Origin: Vibrio ponticus
GTDB lineage: Bacteria > Pseudomonadota > Gammaproteobacteria > Enterobacterales > Vibrionaceae
Direction: 5' to 3'
Assembly (NCBI RefSeq): GCF_009938225.1
Contig: NZ_AP019658.1
Span: forward strand, 1-64,000
Length of the DNA stretch: 64,000 nucleotides
Shown: one piece after another, positions 25,139-33,499 of the stretch
Numbering within the stretch: position 1 is the stretch's first letter
Layout: each line of letters opens with the position of its first letter
Program-made: the position numbers and the translations under genes
The notes under the pieces: model-generated
What the model was told of the DNA's origin: nothing
Database searches by the model: none
What the model saw: only the letters and a program-made list of their open reading frames with translations

Positions 25139-25816
25139 ATGGTTTTCTTGCGAATCTTAACCTTGTGGATGCTGATTTTTTCAGCATCCTCTTATGCTTT
25201 AACTTACAACCCACATCGTGGGGCATTTAATGTTCCGGTCAAAAGCTATAAAGAGATGCTGTTTGGCGACGTTGTCCGTCAAGAGTACGATTTTAGCTGC
25301 GGATCGGCGGCGTTAGCCTCGCTTCTTACTTACCATTATGACTATTCAGTCAATGAAGACTCAATCTTTGAAGTTATGTTCGAACGTGGTGATCAAGATA
25401 AGATCAGAAAAAGCGGCTTCTCGCTGCTTGATATGCGAAATTACTTGCAAGGACTGGGTTATGACGCGGATGGTTTCAAAATTCCTTTAAGTAAGATGCA
25501 AGATCTTGGCGTACCAGGCATTACTTTAGTTAACTTTGATGGCTACATGCATTTTGTAGTGATTAAAGGGATGAACAGCCATTCGGTTATATTGGGGGAT
25601 CCTTCTCGCGGAACCATCCAAATGAAATATACCGATTTTGAGCAGTATTATTCCGGCATAGTGTTACTGATTCGCGACAACGTCAATATTGCCAGAAACA
25701 GTTACATATCTGATGACGACTACACACTTTATGCACCTGCTCCGGTTGGTTCTGGAGTTTCACGGAACTCACTAGGTGTATTTAGTATTACGCTACCCGA
25801 ACGTGGGGAGTATTAG
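25139..25816 (+). CDS. Exported C39-family cysteine peptidase (FapD-like)
   Basis: A 225-residue protein with signal peptide (residues 1-20, ending SYA) and one C39 peptidase domain. RQEYDFSCGSAALASLLTYH near 52-71 has the oxyanion Gln and catalytic Cys; GYMHFVVIKG near 138 has the catalytic His; VILGDPSRGT near 152 has the Asp. Unlike bacteriocin exporters there is no ABC transporter part. Length and lone-domain form match FapD (about 225 residues) of the Pseudomonas Fap system. The ATG follows the upstream stop by one base without a clear ribosome site, so translation is probably coupled. Likely cleaves the Gly-Gly leaders of its neighbours. Confidence 0.85.
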   Translation: MVFLRILTLWMLIFSASSYALTYNPHRGAFNVPVKSYKEMLFGDVVRQEYDFSCGSAALASLLTYHYDYSVNEDSIFEVMFERGDQDKIRKSGFSLLDMRNYLQGLGYDADGFKIPLSKMQDLGVPGITLVNFDGYMHFVVIKGMNSHSVILGDPSRGTIQMKYTDFEQYYSGIVLLIRDNVNIARNSYISDDDYTLYAPAPVGSGVSRNSLGVFSITLPERGEY

Positions 25817-25818
25817 AG

Positions 25819-26490
25819 ATGTTCAGAAAAATAGGAGTGATAGGAGTTGCTTGTATTTGCCTCAGCGCACCTACGGTTGCATCTATCCAACTGGATCATC
25901 TACAGCCTCTCGATAATCAAGAGCTCGCCAGTTATCGTGGCGGATTTCTTGGTGAAGACTTTATGATCAATATAGGGCTCGATATTGCAACATCCGTAAA
26001 TGGCGAGACACTTTTTAACAATCGAATTGCCAATCTATTCTTTCAGAATGGTCGATTAATCGCGGAGCAACCCGCTGCTGTACCGACAACAACCGTGGTT
26101 CAGGTTGGGAGTGGTAATAATGCTGCGATAATTCCGAGTGTCGAGCCGGTATTACCAAATTTACCGCCGCAACCTTCTTTACCAACACCAGCTTTACCTG
26201 CTGTAGCAGAGGCGGTTAATGCAGTAGAAGAGGTTACATCACAGGTTGTCGCCCCACCGACGACACCTGCCCCGGTGATTGAAACACCACAAATCACTGT
26301 GAGGCAAATTAGTGCGCCATTGCCAAGTGTCACTCAGACAGCAATTAATCAGGTTATCCAGAATTCACTGGATAACACGGTTCTTGGTTTCCAAACCACG
26401 CTGAATATTGATGCTCAGGTTGAAGGTGCTCTGAGACGAATAGATACGAGTAACAAAATCCAGCAATCCCTGCAATTTAACTTTAACTAG
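25819..26490 (+). CDS. Exported FapE-like protein with double-glycine leader
   Basis: A 223-residue exported protein. Signal peptide to about residue 21 (TVA-S); a leader ending LDNQELASYRGG at 42 fits the classic double-glycine motif at Leu -12, Glu -8, Leu -7 and Gly-Gly. Residues 43-85 (FLGEDFMINIGLDIATSVNG) form a predicted strand-rich part, 85-160 are Pro/Val/Thr-rich linker, and 170-223 contain INQVIQNSLDNTVLGFQTTL and a Gln/Asn-rich end. Size and gene order after the C39 peptidase match FapE. It starts 2 bases after the peptidase stop and ends before a bidirectional terminator. Confidence 0.72.
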   Translation: MFRKIGVIGVACICLSAPTVASIQLDHLQPLDNQELASYRGGFLGEDFMINIGLDIATSVNGETLFNNRIANLFFQNGRLIAEQPAAVPTTTVVQVGSGNNAAIIPSVEPVLPNLPPQPSLPTPALPAVAEAVNAVEEVTSQVVAPPTTPAPVIETPQITVRQISAPLPSVTQTAINQVIQNSLDNTVLGFQTTLNIDAQVEGALRRIDTSNKIQQSLQFNFN

Positions 26491-26517
26491 ATTCGCCCTC
26501 AGTTATCAGGGTGAAAA

Positions 26518-26549
26518 AAGAGCCAACTATTTACTTAGTTGGCTCTTTT
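26518..26549. terminator. Bidirectional terminator
   Basis: GAGCCAACTA (26520-26529) and TAGTTGGCTC (26536-26545) form a 10-bp stem with A tract before and T tract after. It separates the fibre operon from the convergent barrel gene. Confidence 0.88.
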
Positions 26550-26577
26550 CTTTTGATGCTTTTGTTTCAATATTTGA

Positions 26578-27567
26578 TTACAGACTAAATGGTACACGTA
26601 CGTTAAGTTGGAAATCTGGCGTGTCTTCGGTAAGCCCTGCTTGCGCGCTAATGCTGATCGATGTCGTTGGAGAAAGAGAGTAGCTAACCCCAAAGTTTAG
26701 TGAGTCAAGTTGAAGTAACTTGGCATCTGGCGCTGTACTACCGTTGATTTTACTTTCCAAAATAGTTTGGTGACTAAAACCAATTGAAAGTGATAGATCT
26801 CTATTGATGGCAAAACCTAACCCAGCCCCAACAGAAATGGTATCACCTAAGTCAATATTAGCGTTTTGCCCGCTAATATTGTAATCCTCTTCGATGTTGT
26901 ACACATATGACAAGCTGGCGAAAAGTACCGCAGGATCGGTGGGATAAATCATAGAGATGCCTGGTTCAATGCTCCAAAAACCTGAACCCGTTGGCGCATC
27001 GAGCAGTAGTAGTGGATCATTAGGGTCAGTTGCAATCTCGTAAGGTGATTTACCGGTATCAGATTTTATTCTTAAACTACCAACCCAGTATGGAGAAGTA
27101 TCAAAGTTGAATTGATGACGAATGGCGAATTCAATATCGCCAAGACCGCCACCATCGACATCACGATTGATTGTCTCGTTGGAAGGTTGCGCGAGTGAGC
27201 GACCTGCTACTTGGTCACTACGGTAGACATACGGGATTCTAATTTCGATTTCTGTCGCATTCGTCAAGCCATAGCGGGTGGTGTAACCAGCAGTCATAGT
27301 TGTTCGGTCTGCATCACTGACTTGGATATCCCCCACAACCAATGCAGGTAGAACCGTATAACCAATAACGTTGACCCGATTTGATGAGTTCTGTGAGTAA
27401 TTTAATGAGAACTCAATGCCCGCTTTTCCTTTAGGGGTTAAAACACCTGGTCGGTCAATCACATCTGCAACTGTTTGCGCGCGTTTGGCATCGGTTGCCG
27501 CGTCTTCTGCAAAGACCGATGGAGCGAGCAAAAGCAGTGGAAGAGAATAGAGTAGAGGCTTTGCCAT
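26578..27567 (-). CDS. Outer-membrane beta-barrel, transporter-like (possible FapF counterpart)
   Basis: A 329-residue protein: signal peptide ending VFA-EDAA near residue 20, a short helical stretch (AKRAQTVADVIDRPGVLTPKG) and about twelve alternating strands ending in RVPFSL with terminal hydrophobic residues suited to the BAM complex. KAGIEFSLNYSQNSSNRVNV, TRYGLTNATEIEIRIPYVYR and GLGDIEFAIRHQF are typical of the phenol-degradation-type transporter barrel family, to which FapF-like pores bear resemblance. It is convergent with the fibre operon rather than in it, and it lacks the long N-terminal coiled coil of Pseudomonas FapF. Role in fibre export is inference from location. Confidence 0.72.
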   Translation of the reverse strand: MAKPLLYSLPLLLLAPSVFAEDAATDAKRAQTVADVIDRPGVLTPKGKAGIEFSLNYSQNSSNRVNVIGYTVLPALVVGDIQVSDADRTTMTAGYTTRYGLTNATEIEIRIPYVYRSDQVAGRSLAQPSNETINRDVDGGGLGDIEFAIRHQFNFDTSPYWVGSLRIKSDTGKSPYEIATDPNDPLLLLDAPTGSGFWSIEPGISMIYPTDPAVLFASLSYVYNIEEDYNISGQNANIDLGDTISVGAGLGFAINRDLSLSIGFSHQTILESKINGSTAPDAKLLQLDSLNFGVSYSLSPTTSISISAQAGLTEDTPDFQLNVRVPFSL

Positions 27568-27814
27568 TTTTTCGTCCCTTTTTTATTTGGCCCTCCTTCT
27601 AATTAGTTCAGTAATGTGACTCTCGCCACTATTGATTTTGGTGCTATTTGCACTCTTGCATATGCACAACAATGTCGATATTTTGCTTGTTGTTGATAAA
27701 AAAGAAAATTAGTGGTTCAAGTTATAAAGAGTGAGCTAACCGCTATTGGTTGCTTTTTAGTATATTTCTTGGTCTGTCTTATTTTTGAGACGTACTTTCT
27801 TCACTGACAGCAAT

Positions 27815-27839
27815 AAAAAAGAGCCCGTAGGCTCTTTCA
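27815..27839 (-). terminator. Terminator of the aromatic amino acid permease gene
   Basis: AAAGAGCC and GGCTCTTT pair around CGTA with a T tract on the minus strand. It lies 20 bases after the permease stop codon. Bases 27568-27814 show no gene. Confidence 0.82.
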
Positions 27840-27860
27840 AGAAATCAATGGTTTACAGGG

Positions 27861-29024
27861 TTACCCCATAAACCAAGAGACAAAGATTAGCACGCCAAAC
27901 ATGAAGGTCGCGATAAGTGCTGGCTGACCACCACCAACCGTGTAGGTTTCAGTGCGGCCAGCTAGGGCGAAATCAGGTTTACGCACTTTAACCGCCATCG
28001 CTAATGGTCCCCAAATCGCTAGGAATACCAATACCATACCAGCGTAGTCCAACATACTGATGAACTGGTTAGCGAACAGCGTAGCCAGTATCAGTGGCAG
28101 AATAAAGGTAAGCGAGTAAGCGATCGCTGGATTTTTTGAAATCGCATCTTTGTTTTGGTCATACAGAGCCATCGATACGCCAAGGTATGAAGTGATCAGA
28201 GCAAGCGCTGAGAAAATCGCCACGACGCTTTTTAGTACGCTCGTCTCACCATCAAACGCGGCAATCAGTTGTGAGATGTTATCGAACTGGCTGACGGTAT
28301 CTACACCTAAATTACCAATCACAGCAAATAGCCAAGTTAGGTAACATACCAGTGGGATCACACAGCCTAACAGCACCATGTTGCGAATTTGCGCGATAGT
28401 TGCATCTTGGTTGTAGCTCACCAGTGAAGGGATCACGATGATAGCGGCAAAGCTGGTAAAGATAACCGCGCTGTACTGAACTACATCGCTGGTGGTAAAT
28501 GAACTTTCTTGGCTTAAATTGGCGATTTCAATGTTGTTCATTAGCGAGAAAATTACCACAAACAGCATCGCGATCATCAGGATGAACAGACCACGGTTAA
28601 GTTTGTCGATATATGACTTACCTGCCACGACAACTAAGCCCATGATCAAGCTAAAAATGGTGTAGCCAACAACCGGTGAAAGGTCTACGCCCACTTCCAG
28701 CAACATGCTGTGTAGCAAGTCACCAATGCCAATGGTGTAGGCAATCATTAGGCAAGCAAGCAAAAGGTAGAAAAGAATGTTGGTAAAGTGCATACCCTTG
28801 CGACCCAGCGTGAAATAAGCCGTGCTACTCATACTGGTGCTTTGTTGAGTTTTGGTGCATGCCTCAGCAAGCAGTAGTGTCGCGTACGTAGTGCCAATAA
28901 AGATCACGAACATCAAGCCTGCACTAACAAAAAAACCAAACTGCGCTAGCACCATTGGAATCGCCAACATACCTGCACCCAATGCGGTTCCCGCTAAAAT
29001 GAGGGAACTACCAAACAACTTCAT
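27861..29024 (-). CDS. Aromatic amino acid permease (TyrP-like, HAAAP family)
   Basis: A proton-driven amino acid importer of about 387 residues with eleven membrane segments. The N-terminal GSSLILAGTALGAGMLAIPM block is the hallmark of the HAAAP family, and FTSFAAIIVIPSLVSYNQDA near 190 fits TyrP/TnaB/Mtr transporters for tyrosine or tryptophan. I use the ATG at 29024; a TTG two codons upstream has AAGG at better spacing and may be the true start. It stands alone. A TyrR-like box lies at 29069-29086. Confidence 0.88.
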   Translation of the reverse strand: MKLFGSSLILAGTALGAGMLAIPMVLAQFGFFVSAGLMFVIFIGTTYATLLLAEACTKTQQSTSMSSTAYFTLGRKGMHFTNILFYLLLACLMIAYTIGIGDLLHSMLLEVGVDLSPVVGYTIFSLIMGLVVVAGKSYIDKLNRGLFILMIAMLFVVIFSLMNNIEIANLSQESSFTTSDVVQYSAVIFTSFAAIIVIPSLVSYNQDATIAQIRNMVLLGCVIPLVCYLTWLFAVIGNLGVDTVSQFDNISQLIAAFDGETSVLKSVVAIFSALALITSYLGVSMALYDQNKDAISKNPAIAYSLTFILPLILATLFANQFISMLDYAGMVLVFLAIWGPLAMAVKVRKPDFALAGRTETYTVGGGQPALIATFMFGVLIFVSWFMG

Positions 29025-29068
29025 GTTCAAAAGAAAAGACCCTTACTGAAAATAATTTCAGAACAATG

Positions 29069-29086
29069 TGTAAATTTTATTTGCCA
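29069..29086. promoter_or_regulatory. Possible TyrR box
   Basis: TGTAAATTTTATTTGCCA matches the TyrR pattern TGTAAA-N6-TTTACA fully in the left arm and at 4 of 6 positions in the right arm. It lies 39 to 62 bases upstream of the tyrP-like start. Bases 29087-29470 show only AT-rich sequence. Confidence 0.35.
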
Positions 29087-29489
29087 AGACTAACAAGAAA
29101 TACTGAAAATTACGCATAAAATATTTTTATCTATTGGGATACTTTTTCTAATAACATGAGGAATTAAGGCGATTTCAATCTCAAAAACAGAGTTGTTAAA
29201 TATTAGTGTTATCAAAAAGGGTGAGATCGATTGGTGAGTGAAATTTGTTCGGAATAATCGTTGGGTTGGGTTATAATTTGTCGAAATTTAATGCTATAAC
29301 GAATAGTTATAATGAATCTGGTTAACTTTGTTTATTTTGTTATTTAACAAATGGTTAAACCATAGTTATTGCCTATCACACTAATAAGTATAATTGTTTT
29401 TGATATCCGGCATTTGAGTACTAATCTTCTTTCCTAGAAATCGGTTGAGACCGAAAACAAATAAAACTATTTCTGGAAGGAAGATGAAC

Positions 29490-30923
29490 ATGAGTAAAAA
29501 ACTCACCACTGCTGCTGGCTGCCCTGTCGCACATAACCAAAACGTAATGACTGCTGGTCCTCGTGGTCCACAATTGCTGCAAGATGTCTGGTTTCTTGAA
29601 AAACTTGCGCACTTTGACCGTGAAGTGATTCCTGAGCGTCGTATGCACGCTAAAGGCTCTGGTGCTTACGGTACTTTCACCGTAACACACGATATTACTC
29701 AATATTCTCGCGCAAAAATCTTCTCTGAAATTGGTAAGCAAACCGATCTATTTGCTCGCTTTACCACCGTTGCGGGTGAACGTGGCGCAGCAGACGCAGA
29801 GCGCGATATCCGCGGTTTTGCGCTTAAATTCTACACTGAAGAAGGTAACTGGGACTTGGTTGGTAACAACACGCCAGTATTCTTCCTGCGTGACCCGCTA
29901 AAATTCCCAGATCTAAACCACGCAGTGAAACGTGATCCACGCACTAACATGCGTAGTTCAACCAACAACTGGGATTTCTGGACTTCACTTCCAGAGGCAT
30001 TCCACCAAGTTACTATCGTGATGAGTGATCGCGGTATTCCTGCTTCTTACCGTCATATGCACGGTTTTGGTAGCCACACTTTCAGCTTCATCAACGCAGA
30101 AAATGAGCGCTACTGGGTGAAATTCCACTTTAAAACTCAGCAAGGCATCAAAAACCTGACTGACCAAGAAGCAGAAGCTATCGTTGGTAAAGACCGCGAA
30201 AGCCACCACCGTGACCTTTACGAAGCGATTGAGCGTCAAGACTTCCCTAAATGGAAGATGTACGTACAGATCATGCCTGAACTAGAAGCGGATGAAGTTA
30301 ATTTCAACCCATTCGACCTAACCAAAGTATGGTCTCAAAAAGATTACCCTCTGATCCCTGTTGGTGAGTTTGAGTTGAACCGCAACCCAGAAAACTTCTA
30401 TGCGGAAGTTGAGCAATCTGCGTTTAATCCAGCGGCAATTGTCCCTGGTATCGGTTTCTCTCCAGACAAGATGCTGCAAGGTCGTCTGTTTGCTTACGGT
30501 GATGCACAGCGTTACCGCTTGGGCGTTAACCACCACCAAATTCCTGTGAACGCACCTCGTTGCCCTGTTCACAGCTACCACCGTGATGGCGCAATGCGCG
30601 TAGACAGCAACTACGGCTCAACCATTGGTTATGAGCCAAACTACAAGCAAGAGTGGGCAGAGCAACCAGATTATTCTGAGCCACCACTACGCATCAACGG
30701 CAACGGTGATAATTTCGACCACCGCGTTGATGAAGATTACTTTAGCCAAGCGGGTGACCTATTCCGTCTAATGAGCGAAGCGCAGCGTCAAACTCTGTTC
30801 GACAATACGGCTCGTGCAATGGATGGTGTGCCTGAGTTCATCAAACAGCGTCATGTAGAGCATGCTTACCAAGCGGATGAAGCATACGGTCGCGGCTTAG
30901 AGTTAGCATTAAATCTAAAGTAA
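29490..30923 (+). CDS. katA: Monofunctional haem catalase (small-subunit type)
   Basis: Decomposes hydrogen peroxide in the cytoplasm. The 477-residue protein has the active-site [18 protein letters not shown] segment with the catalytic His near residue 51, the conserved Asn in [14 protein letters not shown] near 125, and the proximal haem Tyr in [14 protein letters not shown] near 335. Length and lack of a C-terminal flavodoxin-like domain place it in the small-subunit clade. GGAAGG at 29475 suits the start at 29490; another ATG two codons upstream is too close to it. Highly biased codons suggest strong expression. No regulator is adjacent. Confidence 0.96.
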   Translation: MSKKLTTAAGCPVAHNQNVMTAGPRGPQLLQDVWFLEKLAHFDREVIPERRMHAKGSGAYGTFTVTHDITQYSRAKIFSEIGKQTDLFARFTTVAGERGAADAERDIRGFALKFYTEEGNWDLVGNNTPVFFLRDPLKFPDLNHAVKRDPRTNMRSSTNNWDFWTSLPEAFHQVTIVMSDRGIPASYRHMHGFGSHTFSFINAENERYWVKFHFKTQQGIKNLTDQEAEAIVGKDRESHHRDLYEAIERQDFPKWKMYVQIMPELEADEVNFNPFDLTKVWSQKDYPLIPVGEFELNRNPENFYAEVEQSAFNPAAIVPGIGFSPDKMLQGRLFAYGDAQRYRLGVNHHQIPVNAPRCPVHSYHRDGAMRVDSNYGSTIGYEPNYKQEWAEQPDYSEPPLRINGNGDNFDHRVDEDYFSQAGDLFRLMSEAQRQTLFDNTARAMDGVPEFIKQRHVEHAYQADEAYGRGLELALNLK

Positions 30924-30953
30924 CGGACTCTTAGTTATCCAAATCTAGGTAAT

Positions 30954-30981
30954 AAAAAAGGCGCATTTCGCGCCTTTTTTG
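30954..30981 (+). terminator. katA terminator
   Basis: AGGCGC and GCGCCT pair around ATTTC and are followed by six T, with an A tract before, 30 bases after the stop codon. Confidence 0.85.
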
Positions 30982-30988
30982 CATAATT

Positions 30989-31129
30989 TATACCCAAACA
31001 ACTTGGAGATGCAGGTAGGCGACAAAGGAACAAAGCCTCTGAGCATAGATGGTCTATGTGATGAGGTTTGTGAGTGTCAGTCCCTTTTAAAACCAATAAA
31101 GCGCTGCAACTTCAAGTAGGACGGGTATA
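30989..31129. repeat. MITE-like dispersed Vibrio repeat, 141 bp
   Basis: The ends are imperfect inverted repeats: TATACCC followed by AACTTGGAGATGCAG on the left, and CTGCAACTTCAAGT followed by GGGTATA on the right. An inner hairpin CATAGATGGTCTATG lies at about 31043. I know this sequence type as a common intergenic element in vibrios. Only one copy occurs in the window. Confidence 0.65.
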
Positions 31130-31141
31130 TATGTGTGTTTA

Positions 31142-32032
31142 CTAGATGCGCGTTTGCGCACTTTCAAGCAACTGTTGATACAGGGAAAGCGCCGCAGGAC
31201 CGGTGTTAGCGCCCTTGGGTAGAGTAATATGCAGCGCGACTTGATAACGCTCTGAGTGCTCAATATTAAGCACAGTGATTGTTTGCTGGTGGGATTGCTT
31301 GACCATATGCAGCGGCAATCGACAATAACCTACGCCTTGTTCCACCGCGCGCAGCGCATGGTCGAAATTGTCGACCGTAATCCGCTGTCTTGACTTAAGC
31401 CAACCCACATCTCGTTTCGTGTTGCTGTTCTCACCTAAATCCCTCACGACGATTTGGCAGGTGGTGGCAAAATCAGCCAACTGGAGATTGTCTTTGTTTG
31501 TCAGTGGGTGATCATGAGCGACGACTGGCACCATAGTGGTGGTGCCAAATGCCTCAGCAGGGTAGTTGGTGATTGGTAAGTTAATGATCGCGATATCCGC
31601 TTGCTCACTTGTCACCATTTCGGTGGTTTTACTTAATGATGTTTCAACCACTTGAATCGATGTCGCACTGTTGTCTGCGAGAAAAGCCTGCATTGGTGCA
31701 TAGAGCCAAGTTGGGTCGCAGAGGTGGTCAAGAGAGACCGTGATTTGCGACTCGATGCCACTGTTAAGCTGCTTGCTGATCATCTCTAGTTCATGGGCTT
31801 GTTCGAGCATCGAATCGGCGCGACGTAGCAGTGTTTTACCGTGGTTCGTCAATACCGCTCTGCGACCTTCCACCGTCAGCAATTCAACCCCGAGTTGCTG
31901 CTCAAGTTTTCTTACCGAATAGATCAACGTAGTGTGGCTTTTATTTAAAGCCTGCGCGGCCGCCTGAATGCTGCCCGCTTGCTCGATGTGGTGCAAAGTC
32001 TGCCACTGTTCTAGGGTTGTTTTTAAACGCAT
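31142..32032 (-). CDS. LysR-family regulator
   Basis: A 296-residue regulator with the N-terminal helix-turn-helix LHHIEQAGSIQAAAQALNKS (residues 13-32) followed by HTTLIYSVRKLEQQLGVELL, and a substrate-binding domain. It is divergent from the ydhR-like gene at 32170 over 137 bases, which it probably controls. Effector unknown. Confidence 0.9.
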   Translation of the reverse strand: MRLKTTLEQWQTLHHIEQAGSIQAAAQALNKSHTTLIYSVRKLEQQLGVELLTVEGRRAVLTNHGKTLLRRADSMLEQAHELEMISKQLNSGIESQITVSLDHLCDPTWLYAPMQAFLADNSATSIQVVETSLSKTTEMVTSEQADIAIINLPITNYPAEAFGTTTMVPVVAHDHPLTNKDNLQLADFATTCQIVVRDLGENSNTKRDVGWLKSRQRITVDNFDHALRAVEQGVGYCRLPLHMVKQSHQQTITVLNIEHSERYQVALHITLPKGANTGPAALSLYQQLLESAQTRI

Positions 32033-32169
32033 TGGTCAAATTTTTAGACGGTTAATGGCAATATTATGAACTTTTTTGTCGAATTCATAAAGGTAATAAT
32101 CTTCTCATCAACAGCGAGCAGTCAGGTGACATCTCGCTTAGGTTAAACAACATGTGAGGAATAGCCGCG

Positions 32170-32475
32170 ATGATGAAGTTACTGCAAGTCGATTTTGATT
32201 TTCATGGTCCTTTTGGTGAAGAGATGGTTCAAGCGATGACAGGTTTGGCTGAGTCCATTAATCATGAACCCGGTTTGATTTGGAAAATTTGGACGCAAAG
32301 CGAAAAGGACCAACTCGGCGGTGGCGTGTATTTGTTCGCTGATGAAACGTCGGCACAAGCTTATTTAGCCATGCACAGTGCGCGCTTGACTCAAATGGGG
32401 ATAAACAACATCCGTGGTGTCATTTTCGATATTAATCAACCGCTCAGCGCGATTAACCACGCACCAATTAACTAA
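32170..32475 (+). CDS. ydhR: YdhR-type monooxygenase-like protein
   Basis: A 101-residue ferredoxin-like dimeric alpha/beta barrel protein. LLQVDFDFHGPFGEEM at the start, GLIWKIWTQSEKDQLGGGVYLF near 36-57 and the AQAYLAMHSARL helix match E. coli YdhR, proposed to act in aromatic compound oxidation or detoxification. The next gene follows by 41 bases and may be co-transcribed. It is divergent from a LysR gene. Confidence 0.88.
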   Translation: MMKLLQVDFDFHGPFGEEMVQAMTGLAESINHEPGLIWKIWTQSEKDQLGGGVYLFADETSAQAYLAMHSARLTQMGINNIRGVIFDINQPLSAINHAPIN

Positions 32476-32516
32476 CTGCGCCCCAAGCAACCATTTAACT
32501 TATTAAAGATAGATCA

Positions 32517-32888
32517 ATGAACAACAAAACATTCCTAACCATTCACGGCACTATTTATACTCTATTTGCCTTAGCATTGTTTTTCGTACCGAGCTTAATG
32601 TGGCCAATGTATGGGGTAGAAATTAACGATCAATATGCGTATTTCTTATCACAGCACACCTCAATTTTTCTTGGGGGCGTTGCGGCAGTAAGTTGGTTGA
32701 TGCGAGATATTGAATCGGGTGCAGCTATGACACAGCTACTTAAAGCGCTGCTGATTGGTAATTTGCTTGGTGTCTTTATTACGGCTTATGCATGCGTTAC
32801 AGGGATTTTTGTTGGCTTCGGTTGGAGTGATCCGGCGTTCTTTGCTCTATTGAGTGTCATGAACTGGCGACAACTTAAAAAGCAATAA
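32517..32888 (+). CDS. Small four-helix inner-membrane protein
   Basis: A 123-residue protein with four membrane segments (about residues 7-27, 45-62, 72-95 and 100-117). I do not recognise a specific family; the pattern is like small DoxX/DUF4345-type proteins. It lies 41 bases downstream of ydhR on the same strand and may share its LysR control. Function unknown. Confidence 0.72.
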   Translation: MNNKTFLTIHGTIYTLFALALFFVPSLMWPMYGVEINDQYAYFLSQHTSIFLGGVAAVSWLMRDIESGAAMTQLLKALLIGNLLGVFITAYACVTGIFVGFGWSDPAFFALLSVMNWRQLKKQ

Positions 32889-32962
32889 AGTGCCTAACAC
32901 TGCGTTATCTGAGTATGGCTCGTTATTCTTCCTAAAGCCTCAATAGTGAGGCTTTTTCATTT

Positions 32963-32972
32963 TTGTCGACAA
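32963..32972. promoter_or_regulatory. Outlying TTGTCGACAA site
   Basis: The palindrome TTGTCGACAA repeats the core of the prp regulator operators at 33333 and 33352. A partial copy ATTGTCGACA lies at 33011-33020. They are 370 to 420 bases upstream of the GntR gene's promoter-proximal sites. Confidence 0.45.
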
Positions 32973-32998
32973 TCATTTCGGACCATGTCCCTTTATTT

Positions 32999-33142
32999 AT
33001 GGGGGGAATTATTGTCGACACTCGCCATTTAGTAACCTTAACCAGTGCTGCCAATCCTCAATGGATTGAACATCACCATCGCATGCCTTTTCTTGTTACT
33101 AAGATGGGCATTGAACCGTGGCTTTTTCCACTCGCCAGTTAG
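32999..33142 (+). pseudogene. Remnant of an SOS-response-associated peptidase gene (YedK/SRAP-like)
   Basis: A 47-codon open stretch translates to a fragment with LVTLTSAANPQWIEHHHRMP at residues 11-30 and then FLVTKMGIEPWLFPL. This resembles the YedK/HMCES segment containing the TTxAN and HxRMP motifs that surrounds the catalytic His. The N-terminal catalytic cysteine and most of the protein are missing, so it is read as a decayed gene piece. The remaining 33143-33330 bases show nothing. Confidence 0.5.
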
Positions 33143-33332
33143 GCAGCATCTTTACTCTTTTCTGTGTATTCAAATCCTTTTTAAATAAGGTTTCGTCATG
33201 CAGATGACTAAGATGCTTTCTGCCAAATTTTAATATTACAGCATCATCAACGAGTCAACCGTAGAGAGTGACTTGATCTCGATCGCTTACTCTCGCTCTT
33301 CGCCAATCACTCGATACTATACCTTAGTCTAA

Positions 33333-33363
33333 ATTGTCGACAATTAGCTTGATTGTCGACAAT
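33333..33363. promoter_or_regulatory. Tandem operators of the propionate regulator
   Basis: Two perfect copies of ATTGTCGACAAT lie at 33333-33344 and 33352-33363, centres 19 bases apart. A TATAAT box at 33378-33383 lies just downstream, so the second operator covers the -35 region. This fits autorepression of the GntR gene and control of the prp operon. The motif is the type reported for GntR-family propionate regulators (PrpQ) in marine gammaproteobacteria. Confidence 0.72.
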
Positions 33364-33499
33364 GTCATAGTCTATTTTATAATCAAGTTAAATAAATGTT
33401 GCCACTTTGAGTGTTTGTTGATGCGGGTTTCTTTTTCGCTAGGCGCAAACAAGTTTAAAGCACAGTGACAGACCACAGTTACAGACAAAGAGCCTTGAT

